This document shows, in pieces, positions 28,690 to 37,298 of a stretch of 64,000 nt of DNA. The translations under genes were made by a program, and so were the position numbers. The notes under the pieces are model-generated. The model made no database searches and was not told where the DNA came from. It saw nothing but the letters and a program-made list of their open reading frames with translations. This stretch comes from Candidatus Accumulibacter necessarius (GTDB lineage: Bacteria > Pseudomonadota > Gammaproteobacteria > Burkholderiales > Rhodocyclaceae): contig JAFLDL010000002.1 in NCBI GenBank assembly GCA_017302435.1, positions 1 to 64,000 on the forward strand. Reading direction: 5' to 3'. Every line of letters begins with the position of its first letter. The first letter of the stretch is position 1.

Positions 28690-29877
28690 CTACAGATTGC
28701 GCGCTGCCCACGTTGCCATCCGCATCAGGATCAACAGCATTGCGGCCCACAAGGCGGTTGCCAGGATCGCCTTGACGCGGCCGCAACCGAAACTGTTGCG
28801 AAAGGCTCCCCAGGCGACGATGGTCCAGACGGCGGCAGAACCCCACACCAGACAGGCGAAGACGAAGAGTGCCGCCGCCGGGCCATGCAGGGCGTTCTCG
28901 AGCAGGGTCCGCGCCTCGGCCATTCTCTGTGCCAGGGGGGCGCTGGTACGAACAATCGCCAGGTAATCGGTGAACACCTCCGGCGCCACCAGTTGCACTC
29001 CTGTCGCTGCGAGCAAGGCGCCGGCGCAAAAGCCGATCCAGCTTCCCGAATAGATGTAGGCGAAAATCAGCGTCACCTGGCGGAACTCGATGCGCGTACC
29101 GACCAGCCGCCAGGCGAGCGTCAGCAGCGCGGTGAGCAGTGTCAGGGTGAGGACGCCGAGGATCACCCCGACAGCGATCCATTCAGCCAGCGACGTCACG
29201 CCGATGCCGAGCAGGAAAGCGAGGTTGCCCAGGACCAGTACCGACAGCAGAAACATGAAGGCGCGCACGTGGTCAAGCACGTGCCCGGTCTGTTGTCTGG
29301 CGATCAGGCGCGTCGGGTGTGCCGTCAGCTCGAGCAGATCGAGCGCCAGCCTGGCAAAGAAGTTGATCCGGCCATCGCTGGCGCCGCTGGAGCCGGGAAT
29401 CGCCTGTTCGGATTCGATCGCAAAACGTGCCTGCAACGTGGCAATCAAACGGTCGACATCGTAGTTCCAGCGCGTTTCCGACAGTTCCGTTGCCTGACAG
29501 CGCGCAAACCGGGCGAGGGTTGGCGGCAACACGGCCGCGGTCGGCATCACGGCGCCCTCGACCAGCACCGGGATGACCGGCACGCCACCGAGCAAGGCCG
29601 ATTCGATCTCCAGTCTGACGAAGTCTCCCTCGTCGTCGAGGCGGCGTTTGCCATTGACGTCGCAAGCGGTCAGCCAGTCCGGTCCGACGACGGCGAGCAG
29701 GACGACCGAGGTGCCGACAGCACGTCGGATCGCTTCAGCGAAATCGTCGCCGGCGGCAATCGACTCGTGGTCGAGAAAGACCCGGGCGGGTCCGAAGTGT
29801 GCCGCCAGGCGGTCGCTGAGCCGCCCCGTGGCACTCTGGCTATCGTGCCGGCGGTAGGAAAGGAAGATGTCGGCCAT
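28690..29877 (-). CDS. TIR-domain membrane protein
   Basis: 395 residues from the ATG at 29877 (MADIFLSYRRHDSQSATGRL). Residues 1-140 form a TIR domain: IFLSYRRHDS, VFLDHESIAAGDDF, VVLLAVVGPDWL and FVRLEIESALLGGVPVIPVLV, where the Glu in RLEIE is at the expected position of the NADase catalytic Glu. The C-terminal half (about residues 195-395) is membrane-embedded with four to five hydrophobic helices (FMFLLSVLVLGNLAFLLGIG; WIAVGVILGVLTLTLLTALL). TIR domains signal or hydrolyse NAD+, often in antiphage defence; here the effector would be membrane-tethered. No defence partner gene is adjacent. Confidence 0.88.
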   Translation of the reverse strand: MADIFLSYRRHDSQSATGRLSDRLAAHFGPARVFLDHESIAAGDDFAEAIRRAVGTSVVLLAVVGPDWLTACDVNGKRRLDDEGDFVRLEIESALLGGVPVIPVLVEGAVMPTAAVLPPTLARFARCQATELSETRWNYDVDRLIATLQARFAIESEQAIPGSSGASDGRINFFARLALDLLELTAHPTRLIARQQTGHVLDHVRAFMFLLSVLVLGNLAFLLGIGVTSLAEWIAVGVILGVLTLTLLTALLTLAWRLVGTRIEFRQVTLIFAYIYSGSWIGFCAGALLAATGVQLVAPEVFTDYLAIVRTSAPLAQRMAEARTLLENALHGPAAALFVFACLVWGSAAVWTIVAWGAFRNSFGCGRVKAILATALWAAMLLILMRMATWAARNL

Positions 29878-30233
29878 GCCTTGCCTCGCGTCAGATGTGC
29901 GGCAACCGGGTCGTTGCGCCGAGAAAGCGCGATATCGGTTCCCGGCCAAACGGTTGGCCAACTGGCCCGACCGTGGCCGGTTGACGAGAGCGAAGATTAA
30001 CCGGAAAGTCTCGCGCAGGCGACAGAAGCCATGCCGGGGGCTATGCAGGCCTTGTCAACAGGGTCAGAGTAAGATATTTTTCCGATAGTTCACACGGATG
30101 AGGGGGCAAGGCCGTGTTTGCGCAAGGCCATGGCGAACGGCCAGCCTGGCGAGCTGGCGCGGCGAGACGTCTTGCGCTTGATCGACGAGGACGCTGTTTT
30201 CTGGCCGGTCCTCATCACAGAAGGGGGAAAGAA
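29878..30233. other. Intergenic region between the TIR gene and the porin operon
   Basis: 356 bases, divergent. In-frame extensions of both flanking genes run into it but show no family similarity. An AT-rich patch at 30069-30090 may hold promoter elements. No riboswitch or NikR-type operator was recognised. Confidence 0.4.
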
Positions 30234-31595
30234 ATGCTGATTCGGCGGAATGGCACCATGGCCAGACCAGTTACCCTGCTGTTCGCCTTGCTACTTGCGT
30301 CGGGGTTTGCCAGTGCTGTCCGGGCTGACGATGCGGCAGAGACGGCGGGCGTCGTCGCCGAGGCCCCGGCCTGGCCGGAATCCACGCTCAGCGGCGACTG
30401 GGGCGGCGCTCGCCAGCGCCTCTTCGACGCCGGTGTCCAGGTGGACCTGGCGTACACCGCCGACTACCTGCGCAACAACCGAGGCGGGTTGCAGCGCGGC
30501 GGGGCCTACATGGGCAACCTCAACCTCGCCCTGCAGCTTGATGGCGAGAAGCTGATCGGCTGGCAGGGCGGTTCGGCGTACCTCTCTCTGATCAGCAACA
30601 GCGGCGGCAGAGTCAACCTCAACAAGGTCGGTAGCTTCATGGGCGTCGACAACCTGGAGGCGCCGGTGAACCGGACCGGCATCTTCGAGGCCTGGCTGCA
30701 GCAATCGTTCCTGGATGACCGGGCGTCGCTGCGTGCCGGTCTCTATCCGATCGACAGCGAGTTCTACGTCACCGATTCGTCGGGCGTCTTCGTCCATCCG
30801 TCGTTCGGGATGGCGGCAGAAGCCGCCGACTTCGGCAGTCTCGCCGGCCCATCGATCTATGCGACCAGCAGTTATGGCGCACGTCTGCGCCTCGATCCCG
30901 ATCCCGCCTGGTATGCGATGCTGGCGGTCACGCGCGGCATTGCCAGCGAGCGCATCGACACGGCCGACCCGAACATGAGTTGGCAGCGCGGCGTTGGCAG
31001 CATGCTGATCGGCGAAGTCGGATTCAGCCCGCTCAAGTCCGGACTGCTCGTCGAGCCGCCCGGCGTGCTCGACGACGCGGGCGACTATTCGCCGATCAGC
31101 AAGCTGGCCATCGGGCTCTGGCGTTTCTCGCCACGTTTCCCGCAACTGTCAGCCGTCGATGCTGCCGGCGAACCGCTCTCCTCGACCCATTGGGGTGCCT
31201 ATCTGCTGGCGGAACAGACGGTCTATCGCGTGCCGGAAACGCCGCGCGACCTGACACTCTTCGCCCGCTACGGATTCACCGACGGCCGGACCAGCACGCT
31301 CGGCTATTCGGTCAGCGCCGGTCTCAGCTTCCGCGGGCCCTTCGCCGGCCGCGAGAACGACACCTTCGGCCTGGCCGCGACACGCGCCCATCCCGACCCG
31401 CAAGGGCGGCTGCAGCTGTCGAGCGAAGCCGGTGTTCCCCTGTCGTCGAACAACGAAACGGTCGTCGAGCTGACCTACCAGGCGCAGGTTCTGCCCGGAC
31501 TGGTCGTGCAACCGCTCATCCAGCGCATCTTCAACCCTGGTTTCTACCTGCCGGACTCGACCGTCGCGGGGGTCCGCCTGCAATTTACCCTGTGA
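30234..31595 (+). CDS. Carbohydrate-selective porin, OprB family
   Basis: 453 residues from ATG 30234, preceded by AAGGGGGAAAG. The signal peptide ends near ASAVRADD. The mature barrel begins STLSGDWGGARQRLFDAGV, the OprB hallmark, then LGLYP-like (RAGLYPIDSEFYVTDSSGVF), and ends in a C-terminal strand terminating GVRLQFTL with the usual aromatic close to the end. OprB proteins are outer-membrane channels. It precedes an ECF-type nickel/cobalt transporter by 121 bases on the same strand, which raises the possibility that it admits the metal or a metal chelate. Confidence 0.88.
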   Translation: MLIRRNGTMARPVTLLFALLLASGFASAVRADDAAETAGVVAEAPAWPESTLSGDWGGARQRLFDAGVQVDLAYTADYLRNNRGGLQRGGAYMGNLNLALQLDGEKLIGWQGGSAYLSLISNSGGRVNLNKVGSFMGVDNLEAPVNRTGIFEAWLQQSFLDDRASLRAGLYPIDSEFYVTDSSGVFVHPSFGMAAEAADFGSLAGPSIYATSSYGARLRLDPDPAWYAMLAVTRGIASERIDTADPNMSWQRGVGSMLIGEVGFSPLKSGLLVEPPGVLDDAGDYSPISKLAIGLWRFSPRFPQLSAVDAAGEPLSSTHWGAYLLAEQTVYRVPETPRDLTLFARYGFTDGRTSTLGYSVSAGLSFRGPFAGRENDTFGLAATRAHPDPQGRLQLSSEAGVPLSSNNETVVELTYQAQVLPGLVVQPLIQRIFNPGFYLPDSTVAGVRLQFTL

Positions 31596-31716
31596 GTATC
31601 GGCGAGCGAAGTTCGCCGGGGCGTGCACGCTCGCCAGCTCGCGCGGGCGGCAAGAAACCGCTGCAGATGCATTCCGCTACGACCGTACGACCAATGTACC
31701 AAGGGAGGCTTGTCTC

Positions 31717-32790
31717 ATGCATATGGCAGACGCACTGATTTCTCCGCTCGTTGGTGGCGCGATGTGGGCGGCCACTGCCGGTCTCACGGTCTACAGCGCC
31801 AGGAAACTCAAGGAGAAAGCGGACGACAGCATGGTGCCGCTGATGGGGGTCCTTGGGGCGTTCATCTTTGCCGCACAGATGATCAACTTCACGATTCCCG
31901 GCACCGGTTCGAGTGGTCACCTCGGGGGAGGCATGATCCTCAGCATCCTGCTGGGCCCTTACGCCGCCTTCCTCACCATGGCGTCCGTCCTCACGGTCCA
32001 GGCGCTGTTTTTTGCCGATGGCGGTCTGCTGGCGCTGGGCTGCAACATCTTCAATCTCGCGTTCTTTCCTTGTTTCATTGCTTACCCGTTCATCTACCGA
32101 AAGGTTGTCGGTGAGCGTCCGACCCGCCGGCGGCTCGTGGTGGGGGCGGTCGCATCGTCGATTCTGGCTTTGCAGATGGGAGCCTTTGGCGTCGTTCTCG
32201 AGACCCTGTTCTCGGGTATATCGGAACTCCCCTTCACCACCTTCCTGCTCTTGATGCTGTCGATCCATCTCGCCATCGGCGTCGTTGAGGGGCTGGTCAC
32301 CGCCGCCGTGGTGACTTTCGTCTGCAAGGCGCGTCCCGAAATCCTGGAAATGGCTGCCGTAGCCCGGCCGCCGGCAACCCCTGCGTTGAAGAATGTTCTC
32401 GCCGGATTGCTCGTGGTGACTGTCGTGACCGGTGGCGCACTGTCCTGGTTTGCGTCAGCCAACCCGGATGGCCTCGAGTGGTCGATGTTCCACACCAGCG
32501 GCAAGGAAGCGCTGGAAGTTGCCGACCAGGGTCCCTACGCGCTGGCTGCCAGGCTGCAGGAAAAGACCGCCTTCCTGCCGGATTACGGTTTCAGGAAGGG
32601 CGAGGAAAAGGAAGTGCCCGCCACCTCAGGCGAGGGAGACGCGGCGGCCGAAGCCGGCAAGGGCAAGGCGGAGGAATGGCCTGACGTCAGCGCCGGGAAA
32701 TCCCTTTCGGGTCTGGTTGGCGCAGCGATGACCCTGCTCCTCGCCGGGCTGATCGGCCTCGGGTTGAGAAGGTCCCAGCGCAAGCGATAA
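31717..32790 (+). CDS. ECF nickel/cobalt transporter S component, CbiM/NikM with fused NikN-like domain
   Basis: 357 residues. The N-terminus MHMADALISPLVGGAMWA carries the metal-binding Met-His-Met start of CbiM/NikM, and TM segments run to about residue 210 (GSSGHLGGGMILSILLGPYAAF; GGLLALGCNIFNLAFFP). The C-terminal part adds a periplasmic segment with PDGLEWS and FLPDYGF and a final helix, corresponding to NikN/CbiN fused to NikM. It selects and binds the metal ion. The neighbouring nikR makes nickel the favoured substrate, but cobalt for the B12 genes nearby is also plausible. Confidence 0.88.
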   Translation: MHMADALISPLVGGAMWAATAGLTVYSARKLKEKADDSMVPLMGVLGAFIFAAQMINFTIPGTGSSGHLGGGMILSILLGPYAAFLTMASVLTVQALFFADGGLLALGCNIFNLAFFPCFIAYPFIYRKVVGERPTRRRLVVGAVASSILALQMGAFGVVLETLFSGISELPFTTFLLLMLSIHLAIGVVEGLVTAAVVTFVCKARPEILEMAAVARPPATPALKNVLAGLLVVTVVTGGALSWFASANPDGLEWSMFHTSGKEALEVADQGPYALAARLQEKTAFLPDYGFRKGEEKEVPATSGEGDAAAEAGKGKAEEWPDVSAGKSLSGLVGAAMTLLLAGLIGLGLRRSQRKR

Positions 32791-32801
32791 GCCGGCGAGT
32801 C

Positions 32802-33614
32802 ATGGAGAAAACCGGGTCATCCCTGCTTGACCTCACTTACCTGGACACCCTTTCGGATCAGGATACGCCTGTCCATCGGCTCGACCCACGGGTCAAACTG
32901 CTCACCACGCTGCTCTTCATCGTCTGCGTCGTCTCGTTCAACAAATACGAGCTGTCGGCACTGCTTCCCTTTGTCATCTACCCCATTGTTCTGGTGGCTC
33001 TCGGCAACCTGCCGCTCGGCTACCTCCTGAAAAAGGTCCTGCTGGCCGCGCCTTTCGCCTTCCTTGTCGGCATCTTCAATCCGCTTCTGGATCGCGCCGT
33101 TCTGGTCCATCTGGGTCCGCTCGAGATCTCCGGCGGCTGGGTTTCCTTTGCTTCGATCATGCTCCGTTTCGTCCTGACGGTCAGCGCCGCCCTCATTCTT
33201 GTCGCCAGCACCGGCTTCAATGCAGTCTGCCTCGCCCTGGAAAAAATGGGAGCGCCAGCCGCCTTCACCGTTCAGCTGCTCTTTCTTTACCGCTACATTT
33301 TCGTTCTCGGCGATGAGGCCCTGCGCATGCTCAGGGCGCGGTCTCTGCGATCCTTTGGCGGGCGCGGAATGGCGCTGCAGGTCTCCTCGCTCATGATCGG
33401 ACAGTTGCTGCTGCGTACCCTCGATCGCGCGCAGCGCATCCACCTCGCGATGCGCTGTCGAGGCTTTGACGGGGAAATCCGGATCGCGCGCCAGCTAAGG
33501 ATCGGCGGCCGCGACCTCGTCTTCCTCGTCGGTTGCTCGGCGATCTTTCTCTTCATGCGGCTCCACGATGTGCCCCGATGGCTGGGCGACACGGCCATGG
33601 CGTTGATGCGGTGA
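32802..33614 (+). CDS. cbiQ: ECF transporter T component CbiQ/NikQ
   Basis: 270 residues, with the family's VHRLDPRVKLLTTLLFIVCVVSF near the start, and the ATPase-coupling motifs (LRARSLRSFGGRGM; LAMRCRGFDGEI, the ARG/ARS-type signatures) in the C-terminal cytoplasmic loop. Five or so transmembrane helices. It links the S component to the CbiO ATPase. Its stop overlaps the GTG start of the next gene. Confidence 0.92.
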   Translation: MEKTGSSLLDLTYLDTLSDQDTPVHRLDPRVKLLTTLLFIVCVVSFNKYELSALLPFVIYPIVLVALGNLPLGYLLKKVLLAAPFAFLVGIFNPLLDRAVLVHLGPLEISGGWVSFASIMLRFVLTVSAALILVASTGFNAVCLALEKMGAPAAFTVQLLFLYRYIFVLGDEALRMLRARSLRSFGGRGMALQVSSLMIGQLLLRTLDRAQRIHLAMRCRGFDGEIRIARQLRIGGRDLVFLVGCSAIFLFMRLHDVPRWLGDTAMALMR

Positions 33615-34366
33615 GCCACCCCGTCGTCGAAGTCAGGGATCTGCAGTACACCTATCCCGACGGCAACCCGGCGCTGCGAGGCCTTTCGTTCAGTGTCGCC
33701 CAGGGGGAGACCGTGGCCATTGTCGGAGCCAACGGCGCCGGGAAATCGACGATTCTTCTTCATCTCAATGGTTGCCTGATGCCGCAGGCTGGCACGGTAC
33801 GCATTGGCGATTTCCCCCTGAGCAAGAGAACCCTGCCGGACGTACGACGTACTGTCGGGATGGTCTTCCAGGACCCGGACGATCAGCTGTTCATGCCGAA
33901 GGTCCAGGACGATGTGGCCTTTGGCCCTTTGAACCTGGGGCTGCCGGCCGACGAAGTGGATCGCCGGGTCATGCATGCGCTGTCCATCGTCGGCGCGGCG
34001 CATCTGAAAGACCGCCCGCCGTACAGGCTATCCGGGGGAGAAAAGCGCGCGGTCGCCATTGCCTCGGTTCTCTCCATGTCGCCGACGATCCTGGTCATGG
34101 ATGAACCGACGTCCAATCTGGATCCCCAGGCCCGGCGGCGACTGATCGAGCTGCTGAAGACCTTCGAACAGACGATCATCGTTGCCACCCACGACCTCGA
34201 CATGGCCTTCGATCTCTGTGCCCGGACGATTGTCGTCAAGGAAGGGCGAATCCTCACTGACGGCCCCAGTCGGGAAATCCTGCAGGATGCGGTGCTGCTT
34301 GTTGCCGGCCATCTCGAAAGGCCGCTGCGCCTGCAGGGCTGTCCGGTGTGCAGCCCCCCGGGCTAG
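33611..34366 (+). CDS. cbiO: ECF transporter ATP-binding protein CbiO/NikO
   Basis: 251 residues from GTG 33611, overlapping the cbiQ stop in a GTGA arrangement. Walker A is GANGAGKSTILLHLNG, the Q-loop region is GMVFQDPDDQLF, the signature is RLSGGEKRAVAIASVL, Walker B is ILVMDEPTSNLDP and the switch is ATHDLDMA. It energises metal uptake with the M(N) and Q components. Confidence 0.95.
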   Translation: MSHPVVEVRDLQYTYPDGNPALRGLSFSVAQGETVAIVGANGAGKSTILLHLNGCLMPQAGTVRIGDFPLSKRTLPDVRRTVGMVFQDPDDQLFMPKVQDDVAFGPLNLGLPADEVDRRVMHALSIVGAAHLKDRPPYRLSGGEKRAVAIASVLSMSPTILVMDEPTSNLDPQARRRLIELLKTFEQTIIVATHDLDMAFDLCARTIVVKEGRILTDGPSREILQDAVLLVAGHLERPLRLQGCPVCSPPG

Positions 34367-34392
34367 CCGGCGCCGGGCGCAGTGCCGTCGCG

Positions 34393-34872
34393 TCAGGTCT
34401 TCGGCCGGCTGTGGACGTGCGCCTGGCGCATGTCGCCGGTGGTCGCTGAATGCTGGTGGTGGCCGTGCTCGATGTCTGCCGGTATCAGATTGAGCATGCC
34501 GTGGCGCACGCCCCGCTCGGCCAGCAGCAAGTTGGCGAAGTCGCGTACGGCAGGCGTCGGGCCACACAGGAATACCGTTTCGATGCAATCGTCGTGGTCA
34601 AGATGCGCGTGCATGGTCGACAGCGTGAGGTCGTGATGCCGGTGCTGGAGCGTCGTCAGGCGCTCCGCGAGTTCGCGTTCATGATGGTTGTAGATATAGG
34701 AGAGGGCGGCAATGCAGTTTGGCGCCTCGTCGCGCTGCAGTTGATGCTCGCCGAGCTGCTGCCGCAGCAGGTCGCGTACCGCCTCCGAACGATTGCGATA
34801 GCCCTTGATGCGGATCAGCTCATCGAAGGCTGCGGCGAGTGGGGCATCGAGCGAGATGGTGAAACGTTCCAT
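34393..34872 (-). CDS. nikR: Nickel-responsive regulator NikR
   Basis: 159 residues. A ribbon-helix-helix DNA-binding domain (MERFTISLDAPLAAAFDEL, RNRSEAVRDLL) is followed by a C-terminal ACT-like nickel-binding domain. The nickel ligands lie in TMHAHLDHDDCIETVFL (His, His and Cys) with an additional His in YIYNHHEREL. The tail is His-rich (IEHGHHQHSATTG). It is convergent with the transporter operon. NikR represses nickel uptake when nickel is replete, so the nearby CbiM/Q/O set is the natural target. I did not find a GTATGA-N16-TCATAC operator here. Confidence 0.95.
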   Translation of the reverse strand: MERFTISLDAPLAAAFDELIRIKGYRNRSEAVRDLLRQQLGEHQLQRDEAPNCIAALSYIYNHHERELAERLTTLQHRHHDLTLSTMHAHLDHDDCIETVFLCGPTPAVRDFANLLLAERGVRHGMLNLIPADIEHGHHQHSATTGDMRQAHVHSRPKT

Positions 34873-35064
34873 GCGTGGTGACCTCCAGGATGGCGGCAGG
34901 ACGAACGGGCGGGAGAGCCCGCCGCATCATCGTGCCGGAAGTGCCATTGTCCTTCTTTTTGCCGCTCCGCAGCCAGACGCGGCGCTTGCTGCCCCTTGCT
35001 GCCGACAGGTCGCAGCAGTCCGCGGATGGCGACGCGCGGCGCGGAATGCACTACCATCGTCGCC

Positions 35065-35748
35065 ATGAAAATTCTCATCGTGGACGACGAGCCAGCGATT
35101 TCCGATACCCTGGCTTATGCCCTGCAGACCGACGGCTTTGCCAGCGAGTGCTGCACCCTGGGGGCGGATGCTCTCGCACGTCTGGATGCCGGCGGTCACG
35201 ACCTGGTCGTGCTCGACGTCGGCCTGCCGGACATGAGTGGCTTCGACGTTTGCCGTGCCCTGCGGCGGCGCTCGCAGGTGCCGGTGATCTTTCTCACCGC
35301 CAGGTCCGACGAGGTGGACCGAATCGTCGGCCTGGAACTCGGTGCCGACGATTACGTCGCCAAACCGTTCAGTCCGCGAGAAGTGGTTTCCCGCGTCCGC
35401 GCCATCCTGCGCCGCGCTCGCCCGGAGTTGCAGGCGGGAGGCGCGGCAGTCACCCCGTCGACGCATTTTACGGTCGATAGCGTAGGTCTGCGGATTGCCT
35501 ACCACGGCGTCTGGCTCAGTCTCACGCGTTACGAGTACCTCCTGCTGGCGCTGCTGCTGACGCGGCCGGGCCGTATCCTGAGCCGCGGCCAGATCATGGA
35601 GAACGTCTGGCAGGATTGCGGTGAAAGCCTGGAGCGGACGGTGGACACTCACATCAAGACACTGCGCGGCAAGCTGCGGGCGGTCCGCGCCGACGAGGAG
35701 CCGATTCTGACCCACCGCGGTCTGGGCTACAGCATCGCGGTGCGCTGA
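35065..35748 (+). CDS. creB: Two-component response regulator CreB
   Basis: 227 residues from ATG 35065. The receiver domain has MKILIVDDEPAISDTLAYAL, the phospho-accepting Asp in DLVVLDVGLPDMSGFD, FLTAR and KPF. The C-terminal winged helix (SLTRYEYLLLALLLTRPGRIL, VDTHIKTLRGKLR, THRGLGY) is of the OmpR/PhoB class. It is followed 8 bases later by its kinase and then by creD, so the CreBC identity rests on sequence and gene order. DNA boxes that fit CreB lie upstream of creD. Confidence 0.93.
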   Translation: MKILIVDDEPAISDTLAYALQTDGFASECCTLGADALARLDAGGHDLVVLDVGLPDMSGFDVCRALRRRSQVPVIFLTARSDEVDRIVGLELGADDYVAKPFSPREVVSRVRAILRRARPELQAGGAAVTPSTHFTVDSVGLRIAYHGVWLSLTRYEYLLLALLLTRPGRILSRGQIMENVWQDCGESLERTVDTHIKTLRGKLRAVRADEEPILTHRGLGYSIAVR

Positions 35749-35755
35749 GCGGCCG

Positions 35756-37183
35756 ATGAACATCTCCGTCCGCCTCTTTCTCGGCTACTTCCTGATGGTC
35801 GGCCTGGCCGCGTGGTTCGTTCTCAACATCTTCACCCACGAGGTGGAACCCGGTATTCGTCAGGCCACAGAAGAAACCCTGGTCGACACGGCGCACGTTC
35901 TCGCCGAACTGGCGGCGGTGGAGCTGGCTGCCGGGTCGATGGCCGATGGCGCGTTTGCCAAGGCCCTGGCGGCCGCCCGTGAGCGCTCGCCGCAGGCCAG
36001 CATCTGGGGCGTTCGCAAGGATCGCATCGATTTTCGTGTCTATATCACCGACCGCCAGGGGCTGGTGGTCTTCGACTCGGAAGGCGCGGCCCTGGGCGCC
36101 GACTATTCGCAATGGCGCGACGTGGCGCGCGTCCTCAAGGGCGAATACGGTGCTCGCAGCACGCGCGAGCAGGCCGGCGACGGCAACTCGTCGGTGATGT
36201 ACGTAGCGGCGCCGATCGTGCGCGCGGGTCAGTTGATCGGCGTGTTGTCGCTGGCCAAGCCCCTGTCCAGCGTCCGGCCTTACATCGACCACGCCGAGCA
36301 GCGCGTCAAGCGCGCCGGCTACCTCCTGCTGGCGGCTTCGGCCCTGATCGGGGTGGCGTTCTCGGCCTGGCTGAGCTGGTCGATCAACCGCCTGCGGACC
36401 TACGCCCGCGACGTCTCGGAGGGCCGCAAGGCCGATCCACCGACTTCCGGCGGCCGTCAGTTTTCCGAGCTGGCACGGGCCCTGGCGCTGATGCGCGAGC
36501 GCCTGGAAGGCAAGCAGTACGTCGAACGCTACGTGCAGAATCTGGCGCACGAAATGAAGAGCCCGCTGTCGGCGATCGTCGGTGCCGCCGAGATTCTCGA
36601 AGGCAGTCCCGCCGAGGCCGATCGCCGGCGTTTTGCGGCGAGCGTCAGCGAGCAGGCGCGGCGCCTGCGGGGAATCATCGAGCGCATGCTGATGCTGGCC
36701 CGGGTCGAGCAACTGCAGGCGCCGGAAGAGGCAGTGGTGGTAGACCTTGCAGAGCTGCTGCGGCGCTGCATCAGCGAGCGCAGCATGGTGCTGCAGGCAC
36801 GCCAGCTGAGTTGCCAGCTGGCCATCGGCAGTCCGCTTGGCGTGCGTGGCGACCCTTTCCTGTTGCAGCAGGCGCTGCTCAATCTGCTCGACAACGCCAT
36901 CGCTTTCTCCCCGACCGGAGGAAGCATCGAGGTCGCTCTGCAATGTCGTGAACAGCGCGCCGAGGTGTCGGTCCGCGATCACGGCACCGGCGCTCCCGAC
37001 TACGCGCTGCCGCAGGTATTCGATCGCTTCTATTCCCTGGCGTGTACCGCCACCGGCAAGAAGAGTTCGGGTCTGGGGCTCGCGCTGGTGCGCGAAGTGG
37101 CCCGGCTGCATGACGGCGAAGCCGATTTCGCCAACCATCCCGAGGGCGGGGCGCTGGCCCGCCTGCTGTTTCCCCTGGCCTGA
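35756..37183 (+). CDS. creC: Sensor histidine kinase CreC
   Basis: 475 residues. TM1 is at about 5-27 (LFLGYFLMVGLAAWFVLNIF), then a periplasmic sensor region of about 160 residues, TM2 at about 190-210 (YLLLAASALIGVAFSAWLSW) and a HAMP-like linker. The H-box is NLAHEMKSPLSAIVGA, followed by the N, G1 and G2 boxes (LLDNAIAFSP; VRDHGTG; KSSGLGLALVREV). It phosphorylates CreB. The known input in enterobacteria relates to carbon source and fermentation products; the signal here is unknown. Confidence 0.93.
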   Translation: MNISVRLFLGYFLMVGLAAWFVLNIFTHEVEPGIRQATEETLVDTAHVLAELAAVELAAGSMADGAFAKALAAARERSPQASIWGVRKDRIDFRVYITDRQGLVVFDSEGAALGADYSQWRDVARVLKGEYGARSTREQAGDGNSSVMYVAAPIVRAGQLIGVLSLAKPLSSVRPYIDHAEQRVKRAGYLLLAASALIGVAFSAWLSWSINRLRTYARDVSEGRKADPPTSGGRQFSELARALALMRERLEGKQYVERYVQNLAHEMKSPLSAIVGAAEILEGSPAEADRRRFAASVSEQARRLRGIIERMLMLARVEQLQAPEEAVVVDLAELLRRCISERSMVLQARQLSCQLAIGSPLGVRGDPFLLQQALLNLLDNAIAFSPTGGSIEVALQCREQRAEVSVRDHGTGAPDYALPQVFDRFYSLACTATGKKSSGLGLALVREVARLHDGEADFANHPEGGALARLLFPLA

Positions 37184-37195
37184 GCGCGGCCTGAC

Positions 37196-37232
37196 TTCAC
37201 CCTTGCTTCACAACGCTTCACCGCCGCTTCAC
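37196..37232 (+). promoter_or_regulatory. Two CreB boxes (TTCAC-N6-TTCAC) upstream of creD
   Basis: TTCAC half-sites begin at 37196, 37207, 37217 and 37228. The first pair and the last pair each have exactly six bases between half-sites, matching the established enterobacterial cre tag. The two tags are five bases apart. They lie in the 115-bp creC-creD gap, 67 bases before the creD start, on the coding strand. Confidence 0.85.
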
Positions 37233-37298
37233 CGCCGCTTCCTCGTCTGTTCATCGCCGGGGTCGAGACTTCCTGTGCCATCAACCAGGGAGAATCTC

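Noticed and set aside
34873-35064. NikR operator (GTATGA-N16-TCATAC) near nikR or the metal transporter.
   Set aside because: No match near nikR, before the porin or before cbiM; a divergent site cannot be excluded.
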